DNA of 6,755 nucleotides from Atopobiaceae bacterium (GCA_015258485.1 JABZIF010000056.1:1-6755), one strand, 5' to 3'; shown: positions 1 to 5,779, numbered from the stretch's first letter. The notes: generated by a model not told the origin, from the letters alone. Program-made: numbers and translations.

Positions 1-24
1 GTGGAGGCGCTTCTCGATGCGTAA
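1..24 (+). CDS. 3' end of an upstream gene, probably phosphoglycerate kinase (partial)
   Basis: Reading frame 1 from the first base gives VEALLDA followed by TAA at 22-24. It overlaps the tpiA start by 8 nt (ATGCGTAA), the arrangement expected of translationally coupled genes in an operon. Phosphoglycerate kinases often end in a short tail of this kind after an LPG motif, and pgk commonly precedes tpiA in Gram-positive glycolytic operons, so pgk is the best guess. Only seven residues are visible, so neither the identity nor the reality of the gene can be proven here. Confidence 0.45.
   Translation: MEALLDA
3..7 (+). promoter_or_regulatory. Ribosome binding site of tpiA
   Basis: GGAGG lies 9 nt before the ATG at 17 and inside the end of the upstream reading frame. 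It supports ATG 17 rather than the in-frame ATG five codons in (29), which has no such site. Confidence 0.75.
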
Positions 25-784
25 TCGTATGATTGCAGGTAACTGGAAGATGAATAAAACCTTTGCTGAGGGCATTGAGCTCGCTCAGGGAATTGTCGAT
101 GGTCTTGCTTCTGGTACTGGAAATGTTGACGTTGTTGTTGCTCCACCTCTTGTAGACCTTAAGGGTGTCTCTGAGGTTCTTACTCAGGTAAACTCTTCCG
201 TTGCTCTTTCTGCACAGAATGTGTATTGGGAAGAGTCTGGTGCATTTACCGGTGAGACTTCTCCAGACATGCTGACTTCTGTTGGTGCAACGTACTGCAT
301 TATCGGTCACTCTGAGCGTCGTGGCTACTTTGGAGAGACCGACGAGGACATTAATCGCAAGGCAAAGGCACTGATGGCTCATGACATTGTTCCTATTTCT
401 TGCTGTGGAGAATCCCTTGAGGTACGTCAAGCTGGCAAACATGTTCAGTTTGTTGTCGAGCAAATTAAAGCGGACACAAAGGGTCTTGAGATCACCGATC
501 CTTCCAAGTACGTTATTGCTTACGAGCCAATCTGGGCAATTGGTACTGGTATGACTGCAACTGCTGATGATGCACAGGAAGTTTGTGGTGCAATCCGCAA
601 GACCCTGGTAGAGATTTTTGGTGCAGAAATTGCAGATGGCATCCGTATTCTTTACGGTGGCTCTGCAAAGCCAGAGAACGTTGGTGGCTTCCTTGAGAAA
701 GAGGACGTCGACGGCGCACTTGTTGGTGGCGCATCTCTCAAGGCTGATTCTTTTGTTGCAATGGTAAAGAGTGCAATGAACTAA
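17..784 (+). CDS. tpiA: Triose-phosphate isomerase
   Basis: This cytoplasmic glycolytic enzyme interconverts dihydroxyacetone phosphate and glyceraldehyde 3-phosphate. The 255-residue length is normal for the family and the whole TIM barrel is present. Visible signatures are AGNWKMN at residues 7-13 (substrate-binding Asn9 and Lys11), SAQNVYWEESGAFTGE at 65-80, CIIGHSERR at 94-102 with the electrophile His98, and AYEPIWAIGTG at 168-178 with the catalytic base Glu170 and the start of mobile loop 6. The phosphate-binding segments YGGS (213-216) and GALVGGASL (233-241) are also present. Loop 6 continues GTGMTAT where GTGKTAT is the common form, a mild substitution outside the catalytic residues. 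The start overlaps the preceding frame by 8 nt, which suggests translational coupling to an upstream glycolytic gene. The AGNWKMNKT N-terminus is one of the hints pointing to Coriobacteriia. Confidence 0.98.
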   Translation: MRNRMIAGNWKMNKTFAEGIELAQGIVDGLASGTGNVDVVVAPPLVDLKGVSEVLTQVNSSVALSAQNVYWEESGAFTGETSPDMLTSVGATYCIIGHSERRGYFGETDEDINRKAKALMAHDIVPISCCGESLEVRQAGKHVQFVVEQIKADTKGLEITDPSKYVIAYEPIWAIGTGMTATADDAQEVCGAIRKTLVEIFGAEIADGIRILYGGSAKPENVGGFLEKEDVDGALVGGASLKADSFVAMVKSAMN

Positions 785-816
785 GGTTTTGTACTTATCA
801 AAACTGAGTCTTTTTT
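785..816 (+). terminator. Weak intrinsic terminator candidate after tpiA
   Basis: GGTTTTG (785-791) can pair with CAAAACT (799-805) around a 7-nt loop, with one G-U pair, and T6 follows at 811-816. The stem is AT-rich and five bases separate it from the T-run. Termination is therefore likely to be partial, allowing some read-through into secG. Confidence 0.3.
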
Positions 817-824
817 GCGTTTGA

Positions 825-833
825 TGTTAAAAT
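825..833 (+). promoter_or_regulatory. Extended -10 promoter candidate for secG
   Basis: TGTTAAAAT matches the extended -10 form TGnTATAAT with one mismatch in the hexamer. No good -35 hexamer is present at 16-18 bp upstream, as is usual for extended -10 promoters. The predicted transcription start is near 840, giving a leader of about 105 nt before secG. The same TGnTAAAAT form occurs before oppB at 1445-1453. Confidence 0.45.
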
Positions 834-843
834 GGCCCAACTT

Positions 844-879
844 GATACACGTCATTTCCTAAAGGAGGTGGCGTGTGTT
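844..879 (+). promoter_or_regulatory. Leader hairpin enclosing a strong Shine-Dalgarno sequence
   Basis: Bases 844-851 can pair with 872-879 (8 bp, two G-U). After a symmetric 3x3 internal loop, 855-859 can pair with 864-868 (5 bp, two G-U) around the tetraloop TAAA. The inner stem buries AAAGGAGG at 861-868, the best ribosome-site match in the window. The fold was worked out by hand, and its stability and function are inference. Confidence 0.35.
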
Positions 880-904
880 ATTCTTTTCACTTGTACATTG
901 GTAA
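875..904 (+). CDS. Possible 9-codon upstream ORF in the secG leader
   Basis: GTG at 875 opens the frame MLFFSLVHW, ending in TAA at 902-904. It sits 6 nt after GGAGG (864-868), part of the near-consensus site AAAGGAGGTG at 861-870. Such a strong ribosome site is otherwise unexplained, because secG itself starts at 946. The peptide is hydrophobic, has no family and may not be made. A GTG at 873 in another frame would run for 52 codons into secG (to 1031) but sits only 4 nt from GGAGG. The frame is too short for sequence statistics, so it is offered as a candidate leader peptide only. Confidence 0.3.
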   Translation: MLFFSLVHW

Positions 905-910
905 ACTAGA

Positions 911-929
911 GCTGGGGCTTCTTGCCAGC
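911..929 (+). promoter_or_regulatory. GC-rich hairpin just upstream of the secG ribosome site
   Basis: GCTGG (911-915) pairs with CCAGC (925-929) around a 9-nt loop. Immediately downstream, GAGG (932-935) can pair with CCTC (942-945), which would cover the secG ribosome site next to the GTG start. Together they suggest a structured translation start. There is no T-run, so this is not a terminator. Confidence 0.3.
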
Positions 930-945
930 AAGAGGGGGATACCTC

Positions 946-1197
946 GTGGGTGTTCTAAATACAATTCTTTTGGTGCTGCTCATTCTTTCTGGAGTTCTTA
1001 CGGTGCTTTTAGTACTCGCACATTCTGGTAAAGGAACTGGTGTCTCTGACATGATTGCTGCATCTATGTATAACGCAAGTGCCGGCTCTGGCATTATGGA
1101 GAAAAACCTTGATCGTTTAACTGTTATTACCACAACCACCTTTATTGTTTGTGCCATTGTTATGGCACTAACGTTTCCTGTTGGAGCTATTGGTTAG
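946..1197 (+). CDS. secG: Preprotein translocase subunit SecG
   Basis: SecG is the small accessory membrane subunit of the SecYEG channel, which exports unfolded preproteins with SecA. The 83-residue product has the family layout: a first membrane helix at about 3-25, the conserved cytoplasmic-loop motif HSGKGTGVSDM at 26-36, the segment EKNLDRLTV at 52-60, and a second helix at about 58-78. I chose GTG 946 (MGVLNTILLV) because it gives the usual length and N-terminus and has a purine-rich site (AGAGGGGG, 931-938) seven bases upstream. An in-frame TTG at 922 would add eight polar residues without a good site. The position after tpiA is common in Gram-positive and actinobacterial genomes. A strong terminator follows 27 nt after the stop. 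The leader is unusually structured, so translational control is possible. Confidence 0.93.
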   Translation: MGVLNTILLVLLILSGVLTVLLVLAHSGKGTGVSDMIAASMYNASAGSGIMEKNLDRLTVITTTTFIVCAIVMALTFPVGAIG

Positions 1198-1224
1198 GCT
1201 ATTCTCTTTTTCTTTTTTAGAATT

Positions 1225-1260
1225 AACTGTCAAGAATCTTCTGGTTTCTTGACAGTTTTT
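1225..1260 (+). terminator. Strong intrinsic terminator after secG
   Basis: A 12-bp perfect stem (1225-1236 with 1246-1257, core CTGTCAAG/CTTGACAG) closes a 9-nt loop and runs directly into T5 at 1256-1260. It ends the tpiA-secG unit and isolates the transporter operon downstream. Confidence 0.9.
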
Positions 1261-1444
1261 GTGTATGAAGAAGACTATTTTGGCTTGCTTAAAGATGTAT
1301 GTATAAACGTTTCTCATATGTAAACAAATCGATTTTCACTTTATAACGTGGACATTTTTTGTCATCATGTGTAGATACGTTTTACTAGGGGTAGTCTGTA
1401 TTTTTGAGTTTGCCTATGAAAAGCTTAAGTAAGACTGTATTCCA
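1261..1444 (+). other. AT-rich intergenic region without a recognisable gene
   Basis: No reading frame with a credible ribosome site, and no tRNA-like cloverleaf or CRISPR-like repeat, is visible on either strand. The stretch between the secG terminator and the proximal oppB promoter is AT-rich. It holds a possible distal promoter (1280-1307) and the 8-bp palindrome AAACGTTT (1305-1312). Its length is generous for an operon control region. Confidence 0.6.
1280..1307 (+). promoter_or_regulatory. Possible distal promoter of the opp operon
   Basis: TTGGCT (1280-1285, 4 of 6 to TTGACA) and TATAAA (1302-1307, 5 of 6 to TATAAT) are separated by 16 bp. The palindrome AAACGTTT at 1305-1312 overlaps the end of the -10 element and the expected start region, a reasonable place for an operator. 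In AT-rich DNA such matches arise by chance, so confidence is low. Confidence 0.3.
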
Positions 1445-1453
1445 TGGTAAAAT
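1425..1453 (+). promoter_or_regulatory. Extended -10 promoter candidate for the opp operon
   Basis: TGGTAAAAT at 1445-1453 is an extended -10 element, with a poor -35 match TTAAGT (1425-1430) 17 bp before the hexamer. The predicted start is near 1460, leaving a 5' leader of about 97 nt. It resembles the element found before secG. Confidence 0.45.
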
Positions 1454-1495
1454 TATCGCTTGCTGTATTTTGCAAGAATTGTAGGAATATTAGGG

Positions 1496-1549
1496 TTGCC
1501 ATACCGAGAAAACCTCGTTTGTCATCTTGGCAAACGCAAGGCGGTGAGG
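1496..1549 (+). promoter_or_regulatory. Structured oppB leader with two exclusive folds
   Basis: Fold A pairs TTGCCA (1496-1501) with TGGCAA (1528-1533) and encloses the hairpin CGAG/CTCG (1505-1508 with 1514-1517). Fold B pairs 1516-1523 with 1529-1536 (CGTTTGTC/GGCAAACG, one G-U) around a 5-nt loop. In a slightly trimmed form of B, CCTC (1513-1516) is also free to pair with GAGG (1546-1549) in the oppB ribosome site. The folds share bases and cannot coexist, so the leader could switch translation of oppB on and off. No known riboswitch or T-box class is recognised, and no T-run follows. Confidence 0.35.
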
Positions 1550-1556
1550 AGAGTCA

Positions 1557-2549
1557 ATGGCACGGTTTATTTGGTACGTTACAAAGAGGATTTTGAGCTA
1601 CATTGTGATGATTTTTGTTGCAACGTCGCTTACTTTTTTTCTCGCATCAGCGTTTATGAATCCACGCTCTAATTTGGAACAGCGTACTCCACGTCCTCCA
1701 CAGGAGTCTATTGAGACTAACTTGAACAGAGCAAATCTTAATGACAAGACGCCCGTTATTGAGCGTTATCAGACTTGGCTTGTTAATCTGATTACTAAGT
1801 TTGATTTTGGTATGACTCCTTCAGGAGACAACGTAAACCGAGAGATGGGCTCAAAATTTATAGCTTCAATTGAGCTTATGACTCCTGCAACTATTTTGTC
1901 GGTAGTTATTGGCGTAAGCCTTGGCGTTTATACTGCTCAGCGCCAGTATCAGTGGCAAGATAGATTCTTTAGTGGTGTTGCGTCGATTTTACTTGTTATC
2001 CCAACTGTCGTTATGGCAATTTTGATTGTCTTTGCCGCCATTGAAATTAACGCTCATACAGGTACTCGTATTTTTTATGTCACCGATCTTTCAAGTGGAG
2101 ATACGGGTAACTTCTTTACGTGGCTTCTTGACTTCTTACAGCATATTATTCTTCCAACCATCGTTCTTACTATTGTAAGTTCCGTTGGCTACCACCTCTC
2201 ACAGCGCACCTATTTGCTTGATGAGATGCATGCAGATTATGTACGTACTGCTCGCGCAAAAGGACTTACTCGTAAAAAGGCAATTCGTAAGCATGCATTG
2301 CGTGTTTCTTTAATTCCTACAGCTGTTTCTGTTGCTTTTTCTCTCGCAGGTATCTTTACCGGTGCTGTTATGACCGAGAAAGTCTTTGCAATACACGGTC
2401 TTGGTGAGTACTTTATCAATTGTATTAATAACAACAATATTCATGGTGCTGTTGCCGTTGCTGCATTTTCTGGCGCAACCACGCTTGTAGGTGCATTACT
2501 TGCTGACCTCTTTGCAGCTGCCCTTGATCCGCGAATTAAGATGAGCTAG
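1557..2549 (+). CDS. oppB: Peptide ABC transporter permease, OppB/DppB type
   Basis: This is one of the two membrane subunits forming the channel of a dipeptide/oligopeptide importer. The 330 residues show the OppB layout: an N-terminal helix at about 12-34 beginning YVTKRILSY, a polar extracytoplasmic loop at about 35-107, then helices at about 108-127, 140-163, 190-212, 255-275 and 297-322. The cytoplasmic coupling (EAA) loop is at 226-251, starting ADYVRTARAKGL, where the ATPase docks. VFAIHGLGEYF at 277-287 and the ending ALDPRIKMS are typical for the subfamily. ATG 1557 has GAGGAG (1546-1551) five bases upstream. The gene opens an operon with oppC (10 nt later) and the fused ATPase. The leader is structured and may control translation. 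Substrate cannot be told from the permease alone; Dpp-type and other family members look alike, so the symbol is at family level. Confidence 0.92.
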   Translation: MARFIWYVTKRILSYIVMIFVATSLTFFLASAFMNPRSNLEQRTPRPPQESIETNLNRANLNDKTPVIERYQTWLVNLITKFDFGMTPSGDNVNREMGSKFIASIELMTPATILSVVIGVSLGVYTAQRQYQWQDRFFSGVASILLVIPTVVMAILIVFAAIEINAHTGTRIFYVTDLSSGDTGNFFTWLLDFLQHIILPTIVLTIVSSVGYHLSQRTYLLDEMHADYVRTARAKGLTRKKAIRKHALRVSLIPTAVSVAFSLAGIFTGAVMTEKVFAIHGLGEYFINCINNNNIHGAVAVAAFSGATTLVGALLADLFAAALDPRIKMS

Positions 2550-2554
2550 GGAGG
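2549..2554 (+). promoter_or_regulatory. Ribosome binding site of oppC
   Basis: GGGAGG begins at the last base of the oppB stop codon (TAG 2547-2549) and lies 5 nt before ATG 2560. This fixes the start and supports coupled translation. Confidence 0.75.
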
Positions 2555-2559
2555 CGGAT

Positions 2560-3618
2560 ATGTCTAACGAAGAACTTAAACATACTGATGTAACAAACGT
2601 CTCTGACGATGCGGGTCTCACTAATGCCGAGCGTGAATTACAGGCAGATGCTAATACTGAGAAAAAAGAAGTAAAAAGAATCAGTTACGCTGGCCTTATC
2701 GTAAGACGCTTTTTTCGTCAGCGTTCTGCAGTTATTGGGTTAATCATTCTTGGCATCATGGTACTTATTGCTATTTTTGGTCCTATGATTACTTCATTTA
2801 ATTATCGAGATGCTGACTTTACGGCAATTAACGTTGCGCCTAATGCAAAGCATTGGTTTGGTACTGATGGCGCAGGAATTGATTTATATGCTTGTGTTGT
2901 GCACGGCCTCGGTCGTTCTTTAACCATTGGTATTAGTTACGCAATTTTGACCACTATCATTTCTGCAATTATTGGTACTGCTATTGCTTATGTACGTGGT
3001 ATTCCAGAAAAAATTGGCATGTGGTTGCTTGATATGCTTATGGTTATTCCAAGTTTCCTTCTTGTTGCTATGATTGTTCGAGCATCTGGTGGTGAGTCCG
3101 GCTGGCTCATGCTTATTTTTGGCCTTACTGCTTTTGGTTGGATTGGTCGCGCACGTACCCTTCGCACTATGGCACTTTCCCTACGTGAGAGGGATTACGT
3201 AAAGGCCGCAAAATATATGGGTGTTCCTTCATTTACTATTATTATTCGCCATCTTATTCCAAACCTTGGTTCAATTTTGATTATTGATCTTGTTTTGGCA
3301 GTTATTGGCGGTATTAATTCAGAAACAGCATTCAGCTTTTTAGGTTTGGGTATTAAAGCACCAGACACTTCTCTTGGTTATTTGTTAAGTGCTGGTTCTT
3401 CTGCAATGCTTACTACTCCATGGATGATTCTTATTCCATCTGCATTTTTGATTATTGTCTGCGTTGGCCTGCAGCTCATTGGTGATGGCCTTCGCGACGC
3501 ATTTGACCCTTATTCTCGTGCTGCTGGTAGCGTTGAAGATCAAGAGGATGATACAGATTCTAAGACTCAAGATCTTGAGGGCGACATTGTTTCTGAAGCA
3601 ACTACGGAGCGTGCATAA
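2560..3618 (+). CDS. oppC: Peptide ABC transporter permease, OppC/DppC type
   Basis: This is the second channel subunit of the importer, partner of OppB. In the 352 residues the OppC N-terminal segment lies at about 41-80 (YAGLIVRRFFRQRSAVIGL, first helix). It is followed by the conserved HWFGTDGAGIDLY block at 98-110, helices at about 121-144, 153-174, 182-199, 236-255 and 287-309, the EAA coupling loop at 211-235 (RDYVKAAKYMGV ... RHLIPN), and the family-typical GDGLRDAFDPY at 308-318. It is longer than many OppC proteins because of two hydrophilic, acid-rich tails: about 40 residues at the N-terminus and about 32 at the C-terminus (321-352), both expected in the cytoplasm. Their role is unknown. 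The stop codon overlaps the next start (TAATG), so the ATPase is probably translated by the same ribosomes. Substrate is inferred only from the family. Confidence 0.93.
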   Translation: MSNEELKHTDVTNVSDDAGLTNAERELQADANTEKKEVKRISYAGLIVRRFFRQRSAVIGLIILGIMVLIAIFGPMITSFNYRDADFTAINVAPNAKHWFGTDGAGIDLYACVVHGLGRSLTIGISYAILTTIISAIIGTAIAYVRGIPEKIGMWLLDMLMVIPSFLLVAMIVRASGGESGWLMLIFGLTAFGWIGRARTLRTMALSLRERDYVKAAKYMGVPSFTIIIRHLIPNLGSILIIDLVLAVIGGINSETAFSFLGLGIKAPDTSLGYLLSAGSSAMLTTPWMILIPSAFLIIVCVGLQLIGDGLRDAFDPYSRAAGSVEDQEDDTDSKTQDLEGDIVSEATTERA

Positions 3619-5651
3619 TGTCTGACACTACTAATATTTCAATAGGGCAGAAAAGCGTAGAGATGGATGAAGTCCTACGTTATGAGCTCCTTGAGTCTAA
3701 TGGTCCAAAGGGTGCTCCAACAGGAGATCCAGTTCTTTCTGTAAGAGATTTGAAGGTTTCTTTTAATACCGAAGCAGGTCGTGTTGACGCTGTCCGCGGT
3801 GTTAATTTTGATCTTTGGGGCGGACGTACCTTTGGTATTGTAGGAGAGTCCGGTTCTGGTAAGTCAGTTACCGCTCTGTCTCTTATTGGTCTTCTTGATG
3901 ATAATGCTCATGTCACAGGCTCTATTAAGCTTGGCGGAGAAGAGCTTATCGGCAAGACCGATGAGGAGATGTCCAAACTTCGTGGAACAAAAATTTCCAT
4001 GATTTTCCAAGATCCTTTATCTGCTTTAACTCCAATGTTTTCTATTGGCGATCAACTTGCAGAAGCTTTGCTTACCCATAATCCTCATATGAGTAAGGCA
4101 GATGTACGCGCTCGTTGTATTGAACTTTTAAAGATTGTTGGTATTACCGATCCAGAAAATCGTTTGGATTCTTTTCCGCATGAGTTCTCTGGTGGCATGC
4201 GTCAGCGTGTTGTTATTGCAATTGCTATTGCTAATAATCCTGACATCATTATTGCTGACGAGCCAACTACCGCACTTGACGTTACTATTCAGGCGCAGAT
4301 TCTTGATGTTTTGAAAGTTGCACAAAAAGAAACTGGTGCAGCGGTTGTTTTGATTACGCACGACCTTGGTGTTGTTGCAGGTACTGCTGATGACATTATG
4401 GTTATGTACGCAGGTCGTGGTGTTGAGCGTGCAAGTGTTGATACGCTGTTTGCTGAGCCACGCCATCCGTATACCATGGGTCTTTTAGGTGCTGTTCCAA
4501 AACCACATCTTCAGGCCGAGCATAGACTTGTTCCTATTAAGGGTAATCCACCTTCACTTGCTGCTATTCCAACCGGATGTCCCTTTAATCCGCGTTGTCC
4601 TATGGCAACCGCAGAATGTGCTCAAAAAGAGCCACTTCTTGTTCCGGCAAATGCCGCAGAAGGACATTTGGCATCTTGTCATCATCTTAAAGAGATTTGC
4701 GACAAAAATCTTACCTACGCAGAGGTATATCCAGATTTTGAACCAATTCTTCCAAAGTGGGTTGATGTTCCTCGCAATGAGCGCCCTGTTGTTCTTAAGG
4801 TTGAAAATCTTACTAAGACATTCCCCGTTCAAGGTAAGGGCTTTGTGAGGCGCAGCAAGGGAACTATGACTGCTGTTGACCATGTGAATTTTGAAATCCA
4901 CGAGGGAGAAACTCTTGCACTTGTTGGTGAGTCAGGTTCTGGTAAATCAACAACTTTGATGCAGATTATGGACTTGCTCAAGCCTGAGGATGGTCGTATT
5001 ACCGTCTTAGGAAAAGATGTTTCCGAGTTAAAAAATGCAGCGCAGCGTCGTGCGGTTCGTAGAGATCTTCAGGTCATCTTCCAAGATCCTATGAGTTCTC
5101 TCGATCCTCGTATGCCAATTTATGATGTTCTCGCAGAACCACTTCAAGCTCAAGGATGGAAGAAAGCTGATATAAATTCACGTATCGGCGAGCTTATGCG
5201 GCTTGTTGGAATCAATCCGGATTATGTTGACAGATTTCCATCACAGTTCTCTGGTGGTCAGCGTCAACGTATTGCTATTGCTCGCGCACTTGCAACAAAT
5301 CCAAAAATCCTTCTGCTTGATGAGCCAATTGCTTCGTTAGATGTTTCTATTCAGGCAGGTATTATCAATCTTCTTGAAGATCTTCAGGTACAGCTTAAAA
5401 TCTCATACCTTTTTGTTGCTCATGATCTTGCTGTTATTCGTCATATTTCTGATACAGTTGCAGTTATGCACTTGGGTAAGATTGTTGAATACGGCGAGAC
5501 TGAAGATGTTTTCACTCATCCACAAGATCCTTATACCAAGGCGCTTCTTTCTGCAATTCCAATTCCAGATCCAAAGATTGAGCGTACTCGTGAGCGTATG
5601 ATTTACCAGGATGGGAAGCTTGTTTCTGCAACTCATATTTCTAATGAGTAA
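3618..5651 (+). CDS. Fused peptide ABC transporter ATPase (OppD-OppF type)
   Basis: One 677-residue chain carries both nucleotide-binding domains that drive the OppB/OppC channel from the cytoplasmic face. Half 1 (about 38-360, OppD-like) has Walker A GESGSGKS 76-83, Q-loop Gln131, signature FSGGMRQR 190-197, Walker B IIIADEP with Glu215, D-loop TALD 218-221 and switch His248. Its C-terminal extension (oligo_HPY, from HPY 283) carries cysteines 321, 327, 334 and 354 (CX5CX6CX19C), matching the [4Fe-4S] pattern known in some DppD/OppD proteins. Half 2 (about 391-655, OppF-like) has Walker A 437-444, Gln489, signature FSGGQRQR 544-551, Walker B with Glu569, SLD 573-575 and His602, then a shorter extension without the cysteine set. 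Both ATP sites look intact. A linker at about 360-390 joins the halves, and the N-terminus has a 36-residue extension. ATG 3618 overlaps the oppC stop by one base, with GGAG eight bases upstream. Similar fusions (GsiA, YejF) exist, so the architecture is known. The peptide substrate is inferred. Confidence 0.95.
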   Translation: MSDTTNISIGQKSVEMDEVLRYELLESNGPKGAPTGDPVLSVRDLKVSFNTEAGRVDAVRGVNFDLWGGRTFGIVGESGSGKSVTALSLIGLLDDNAHVTGSIKLGGEELIGKTDEEMSKLRGTKISMIFQDPLSALTPMFSIGDQLAEALLTHNPHMSKADVRARCIELLKIVGITDPENRLDSFPHEFSGGMRQRVVIAIAIANNPDIIIADEPTTALDVTIQAQILDVLKVAQKETGAAVVLITHDLGVVAGTADDIMVMYAGRGVERASVDTLFAEPRHPYTMGLLGAVPKPHLQAEHRLVPIKGNPPSLAAIPTGCPFNPRCPMATAECAQKEPLLVPANAAEGHLASCHHLKEICDKNLTYAEVYPDFEPILPKWVDVPRNERPVVLKVENLTKTFPVQGKGFVRRSKGTMTAVDHVNFEIHEGETLALVGESGSGKSTTLMQIMDLLKPEDGRITVLGKDVSELKNAAQRRAVRRDLQVIFQDPMSSLDPRMPIYDVLAEPLQAQGWKKADINSRIGELMRLVGINPDYVDRFPSQFSGGQRQRIAIARALATNPKILLLDEPIASLDVSIQAGIINLLEDLQVQLKISYLFVAHDLAVIRHISDTVAVMHLGKIVEYGETEDVFTHPQDPYTKALLSAIPIPDPKIERTRERMIYQDGKLVSATHISNE

Positions 5652-5673
5652 TATAGATTTCAGCGCATTCGTA

Positions 5674-5707
5674 AAAACCCGCATTTCATTGAAGTGCGGG
5701 TTTTATT
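5674..5707 (+). terminator. Strong intrinsic terminator after the ATPase gene
   Basis: A 14-bp stem (5674-5687 with 5691-5704, GC core CCCGCA/TGCGGG, one G-U) closes a 3-nt loop and leads into TTTTATTGTTT. The matching A-run on the 5' side means it could also act on the opposite strand. It separates oppB-oppC-ATPase transcription from the binding-protein gene. Confidence 0.92.
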
Positions 5708-5750
5708 GTTTCAGAAAATGAACAGGGTTGTTACGGGATTGTTTCCTCTA

Positions 5751-5779
5751 TGGAGTATTATTTAGCGATTTCGTATAGT
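5751..5779 (+). promoter_or_regulatory. Possible promoter of the binding-protein gene
   Basis: TATAGT (5774-5779, 5 of 6 to TATAAT) has a weak -35 candidate TGGAGT (5751-5756, 3 of 6) at 17 bp. The predicted start is near 5786, giving a leader of about 35 nt. A promoter somewhere in 5708-5810 is expected because a strong terminator precedes the gene, but this particular match is modest. Confidence 0.35.

Noticed and set aside
922..945. In-frame TTG at 922 as an earlier start for secG
   Set aside because: It adds eight polar residues (MPARGGYL) before the expected membrane helix, and no good ribosome site precedes it. GTG 946 gives the usual SecG N-terminus and length.
873..1031. 52-codon frame from GTG 873 running into secG in another frame
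   Set aside because: It has no family resemblance, its start is only 4 nt from the GGAGG core, and most of it is secG read out of frame. The 9-codon frame at 875 is better spaced.
1351..1363. GAC-ATTTTTTT-GTC-like hairpin in the intergenic region
   Set aside because: Only about three base pairs around a T-rich loop, with no T-run after it. Too small to call a terminator or regulatory stem.
1261..1556. Possible tRNA, small RNA gene or riboswitch of a known class between secG and oppB
   Set aside because: No cloverleaf, CCA end, T-box motif or recognisable riboswitch core was found, and no terminator closes a separate small transcript.
1460..1672. 70-residue + strand frame covering the oppB leader and oppB start
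   Set aside because: It has no ribosome site, starts at a TTG right at the predicted transcription start, and its second half is oppB in the wrong frame.
4128..4901. Several 60-120 residue frames on both strands inside the fused ATPase gene
   Set aside because: They overlap conserved ATPase motifs read correctly in the main frame, and their products resemble no protein family. They are frame shadows.
3843..4949. Near-identical stretches encoding GESGSGKS at 3843-3866 and 4926-4949, seen as a possible DNA repeat
   Set aside because: These are the Walker A motifs of the two related ATPase halves, conserved for function. The flanking DNA has diverged, so this is not a recent repeat or mobile element.
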